The notes beneath the pieces were generated by a model. That model searched no databases. It was given only the letters and a program-made list of their open reading frames with translations, and was not told the origin of the DNA. A program made the translations under genes and the position numbers. A stretch of 64,000 bases of DNA from Cocos nucifera (taxonomy: Eukaryota > Streptophyta > Magnoliopsida > Arecales > Arecaceae), in contig QRFJ01000493.1 in NCBI GenBank assembly GCA_006176705.1, positions 62,001 to 126,000 of the forward strand. The letters run 5' to 3'. Positions 60,266 to 64,000 of this stretch are shown here, one piece after another (positions within the stretch are counted from its first letter, which is position 1; each line of letters begins with the position of its first letter).

Positions 60266-61778
60266 CCTTATTTGAATGCTGTATTTGTCTCTCTAGGAAT
60301 GGTAGTGGATGGCACATAGGGCTTCACATTTGGATCGGACAAATCGTATAACCTGGAGAACATCCATCTGCTGGTTGTTATTGGTGACTGATGAATTTTA
60401 GTTGATGGTTCCTTATTTATAGTTGGCTCTTCAATCTCATTCTTCTGATGTGGCTCCTCTAGCTTTGTACCACTTCTTAGGGTGATAGCATTGACTTGCT
60501 CCCTTGGATTTGTCTCCGTGTTGCTGGGCAAGGATCCCTGAGGTCTCTCGGAGATTATTTTAGCCATTTGACCTATTTGCATCTCCAAGTTTTGAATTGC
60601 TGCTGTTTGGTCCTGCCTAAGTTTGGCTTCCAAATTTTTTATAGTTGCTTCTTGATTTTGCATAAATTTGACCATCAGCTCTTCCATGTTGGACTTCTTT
60701 TCAGGTACTTGGAATCCCGGGGGTGGCTGTTGTGCTGCATTTTGATTGCTCCATGAGAAATTTGGGTGCTGCCTCCACCCTTGATTGTATGTGTTGGAGT
60801 AGGAATTATTTTATTGCGGCCTAAAAAAATTACCAATATAATTAGCTGTATCAGTTGTTTTAGCAAAAGGATTACCTGTCTGGTAATTGCTCGTATCATG
60901 TCCTCCTCCACACAGGTCATAAGTAATGCTCTGAATATGCATAGCTGTTCCCTTTAAGTTGTTGACTTTGGCTCTAAGGGCTGTAATTTTCAGCTAGTAA
61001 GGTTGGCACGCAATCTACTCCCTGCACAGTTGCTAGTCTTTTTGGCATCATACATTCTATCTGCCATTGATAGCTATTTGATGCCATCTCATCGATCAGA
61101 TCGAAAGCTTCTTCCTCCATTTTTTGATTAATGGTTCCTCCTGCTGCTGCATCAATCATAGAATCGATTAGTAGGAGATAAACCATTATAGAAAGTTTAT
61201 ACCTGAAGCCATACGGATAGTTGATGATGTGGACATCTCCTCAGCAGTTTCTTGAAATGCTCCCAAGCCTCATATAGTGTCTCCATGTCCATCTGCATAA
61301 AAGAAGTGATATCGTTGCACATCTTGGTAGTCTTGGAAGGTGGAAAGTACTTGGCTAAGAATTTTTGGGCTAGGACATCCCAAGTTGTGATAGAACCTGC
61401 AGGAAGAGAATGAAGCCAACTCTTAGCTTTGTCCCATAAAGAGAAAGGAAATAACCTTAATCTAATAGCATCATCCGACACCCCATTAATTTTAAAAGTA
61501 TCACAAAGTTCAAGAAAATTAGAAATATGGGCATTCGGATCATCATGCACGTGTCCACTGAATTGGACAGTTGATTGAATCATCTGAATCATCGTCGATT
61601 TTATTTCGAAGTTGTTTGCTCGTACAAGCGGTCTCCTGATGCTCGAAGCTACATCGGTTATAGATGGTGTGATGTAATTCATTTAATGGAACGATGTACT
61701 GGTCGAATAGCTTCATGCTGTTCCTTCGGTCACCATATCCAATCCTAGATTGATGTCGTTAGGATCTTCAGCTGCCAT
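60266..61778 (-). pseudogene. Element D gag remnant
   Basis: The first ATG is at 61778 (MAAEDPNDINLGLD), with a stop/frameshift near 61710. 61197-61682 gives the capsid: FSGHVHDDPNAHISNFLELC, LPAGSITTWD, AKYFPPSKTTKM and LYEAWEHFKKLLRRCPHH, all typical of Athila gag. 60974-61186, 60675-60920 and 60268-60687 continue in other frames; LCGGGHDTSNY near 60900 is a zinc-knuckle remnant. Glutamine-rich coiled-coil-like sequence (NQEATIKNLEAKL) follows. Confidence 0.85.
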
Positions 61779-61955
61779 GTTTCTTCTCTTGTTGTAGTCT
61801 TCTAATGGTTCTTTCAATTTCTGGATCTAAAGGTAGTAAGTTACTATGTCCAGTACGTGTCATGCACTAAATTTTTTTTTTTAAATAATAAAAATTAAAA
61901 ATAAATTTCTAAAGTAAAGCTAGGATCAAAATTTTAATATTGTTTTAGACACAAT

Positions 61956-61973
61956 CCCCTGGCAACGGTGCCA
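61956..61973 (-). promoter_or_regulatory. Primer-binding site of element D (tRNA-Asp type)
   Basis: TGGCACCGTTGCCAGGGG on the minus strand, two changes from the tRNA-Asp complement used by Athila elements. It lies six bases from the LTR. Confidence 0.7.
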
Positions 61974-61979
61974 AAAACT

Positions 61980-63235
61980 TGATGCATGCTAATTTATAGC
62001 TATGGCAAGTGCACCAGTCGATCAAGTAATAAAGTGAATGAGTAGAGTATCATCCCTAGAGGATTGAAAAATAAGTACTGAAAAGCTCTTTCCTATGCTT
62101 TATTTAGAAGATCGATTTATGAGAATAAGAAATTAAAGAATAAAATAAAAAAATAATTAAAAGTTTTTAATTAAATAGAGAGAGTGTAAATTATTAGGGT
62201 TTTAAACTCAAGAGCAATGGATTACTAAGGCAATCGGTTCACCAACTCAGTCAATACAATATTCAGATTTTTAGATTAATTTTATTTCATGTGATGGTGG
62301 AGTCTCCTAATTTATTCACTATCCTTTGATCCAGGCATAGCAAAACTATTAATATTTATTAATTACCCTTTGGTCCAAGGTGTAATTTAAATAAATATTA
62401 ATGCATTAGGTTTTGTGAAACCCTCTAATTAAAATACGCTGCATCCAAAGCATACTAAAATTCCCGCATGCATATGAATTCTAATTTGATTCATAATACA
62501 AGGTATATAATCAAGAAGCAATAACATAGATGTACTTGGTCCGTAACATCTATGTTCATCAGATCAATTAGAAGATGGCCAGTAATCTAAAAGCATTAAG
62601 ATCAGATTTATATACTCCTCATGAATAAAATTTAAAAATAAATCATACTGAATATTGCATCAAAAGAGTGGCTACACCTTAGCCTTAGTAAAAGAAAATT
62701 TAGTTCATGATAACAAGTTCAAAAATAGCAAATAAAATAAAAAGCATAGAGAAATTAGACTGTTTGATTGCTGAAATTGATTGTCTGCTGCTCTTGATGT
62801 GGAGAACTTGGCAAAGATGAAGAGGCTCCTTAATCGATGTCTTGATCGTCGAAAGAAATCAAAAATTCTTTTTGATTTTCTTACAAATCACTCTTCTCTT
62901 TCTACCTCTCTCCTCTCTCTTTCTCCCTCTCTCTTTTTCTCCCTCTCTCTCTTTCTCCCCATCTCTCTCTCTCTCTCTCTCTGATTTATTTTCACGGCAA
63001 CAATAGGTTTTTATAGATAAAGAATTTGATTTCTCCCTAAAATCCATCAAAAATTAGGTTTAAAACTCCTAAAAGCAACTCAAACTAAGATCTGGATAAT
63101 TCTGCTCATTAGATGTCGATCAAATGATCCAAAAACCACTCAAAAACCCTTAAAATAACCTAGATCAAGTCGAATTTAATGCTAGCCGTTGGATCAACCA
63201 TTGGATCGAATCTGGGCCGTCCGATCACATAGAAA
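61980..63235 (-). repeat. Element D right LTR (cut by the gap)
   Basis: TGATGCATGCTAATTTATAG onward, close to the left LTR (about 96 percent over the first ~180 bases by eye). After ~62,750 it has many short deletions relative to the left copy. Confidence 0.85.
62890..62983. repeat. CT-rich microsatellite in element D right LTR
   Basis: Longer TC runs than the left copy, ending with a pure stretch of about nine TC units. Confidence 0.8.
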
Positions 63236-64000
63236 NNNNNNNNNNNNNNNNNNNNNNNNNNNNNNNNNNNNNNNNNNNNNNNNNNNNNNNNNNNNNNNNN
63301 NNNNNNNNNNNNNNNNNNNNNNNNNNNNNNNNNNNNNNNNNNNNNNNNNNNNNNNNNNNNNNNNNNNNNNNNNNNNNNNNNNNNNNNNNNNNNNNNNNNN
63401 NNNNNNNNNNNNNNNNNNNNNNNNNNNNNNNNNNNNNNNNNNNNNNNNNNNNNNNNNNNNNNNNNNNNNNNNNNNNNNNNNNNNNNNNNNNNNNNNNNNN
63501 NNNNNNNNNNNNNNNNNNNNNNNNNNNNNNNNNNNNNNNNNNNNNNNNNNNNNNNNNNNNNNNNNNNNNNNNNNNNNNNNNNNNNNNNNNNNNNNNNNNN
63601 NNNNNNNNNNNNNNNNNNNNNNNNNNNNNNNNNNNNNNNNNNNNNNNNNNNNNNNNNNNNNNNNNNNNNNNNNNNNNNNNNNNNNNNNNNNNNNNNNNNN
63701 NNNNNNNNNNNNNNNNNNNNNNNNNNNNNNNNNNNNNNNNNNNNNNNNNNNNNNNNNNNNNNNNNNNNNNNNNNNNNNNNNNNNNNNNNNNNNNNNNNNN
63801 NNNNNNNNNNNNNNNNNNNNNNNNNNNNNNNNNNNNNNNNNNNNNNNNNNNNNNNNNNNNNNNNNNNNNNNNNNNNNNNNNNNNNNNNNNNNNNNNNNNN
63901 NNNNNNNNNNNNNNNNNNNNNNNNNNNNNNNNNNNNNNNNNNNNNNNNNNNNNNNNNNNNNNNNNNNNNNNNNNNNNNNNNNNNNNNNNNNNNNNNNNNN
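63236..64000. other. Assembly gap
   Basis: 765 unknown bases (N). The end of element D and the rest of element C lie in or beyond it. Confidence 1.

Larger units (their letters stand above)
23677..63235 (-). mobile_element. Copia element C (outermost of the nest, right end outside window)
   Basis: Left LTR is split into 23677-23930 and 46660-48899 by element A. The internal region is 48900-54802 and the right LTR 54803-56459 is cut by element D. It reads on the minus strand: the primer site is at the right and the purine-rich tract (minus GTGGGAGTTAT) at 48900. Both LTRs begin TGAAG on the plus strand. LTR copies differ at about one base in ten by eye, so it is old. The outer target duplication cannot be tested. 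Confidence 0.85.
56460..63235 (-). mobile_element. Athila-like Ty3/gypsy element D without polymerase (right end in gap)
   Basis: Left LTR 56460-58417, internal region 58418-61979, right LTR from 61980 into the gap. The primer site TGGCACCGTTGCCAGGGG (minus strand) is close to TGGCGCCGTTGCCGGGGA, complementary to tRNA-Asp, as in Athila. Gag and protease are recognisable, but the 1.1 kb between protease and the left LTR has no RT, RNase H or integrase. It is therefore a non-autonomous deletion derivative. Confidence 0.85.

Noticed and set aside
57360..63050. Arg/Glu-rich minus-strand frames in element D LTRs
   Set aside because: Translations of a CT microsatellite, not proteins.

Overview
This window is plant nuclear DNA: one intron-containing gene in a large mass of transposable elements. 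The only host gene I can support is on the minus strand at 5976-7928. Its four coding exons give a 401-residue bHLH protein that matches FAMA, the regulator of guard-cell differentiation. Long LTR retrotransposons of the Tat, Athila and copia types make up most of the rest. That composition fits a monocot, possibly a palm, but the species is an inference and no marker here is diagnostic. The last 765 bases (63236-64000) are an assembly gap.

Region by region. 1-3690 is the right part of a CACTA-like DNA transposon made of palindromic modules and an array of hairpin-forming repeats. 3700-4380 is a dead LINE tail with a broken RNase H domain. 4380-5858 is intergenic. 5859-8346 is FAMA with its poly(A) signal, leader and TATA-like box. 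8990-9912 looks like the end of an old LTR plus a primer-binding site. 9942-18974 is a Ty3/gypsy element of the Tat type with a GAGTG target duplication. It has a second RNase H domain, a 3' array of ~115-bp repeats, and LTRs built from strictly phased 45-bp repeats followed by five 25-bp repeats ahead of a TATA box. It appears to have split an older SIRE-like LTR (9913-9941 and 18980-20082). 20083-20760 is a third CACTA-like terminus and 21067-23676 is a second CACTA-like element that shares the palindromic core of the first.

From 23677 to the end lies a nested stack, all on the minus strand. Copia element C (23677 to beyond the window) carries copia element A (23931-46654) inside its left LTR. 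A carries copia element B (31041-41082) in its leader and a solo LTR of its own family (42803-45070) in its right LTR. The right LTR of C is interrupted at 56460 by an Athila-like element D that keeps gag and protease but has no reverse transcriptase or integrase. Exact or near-exact target duplications and eye-judged LTR divergence support this order: C and A oldest, B younger, D youngest.

No retroelement in the window keeps an intact gag-pol frame, so all are annotated as remnants. I found no RNA gene, CRISPR array or new protein system. The least explained structure is the palindromic core shared by two CACTA-like elements whose arms are otherwise unrelated.
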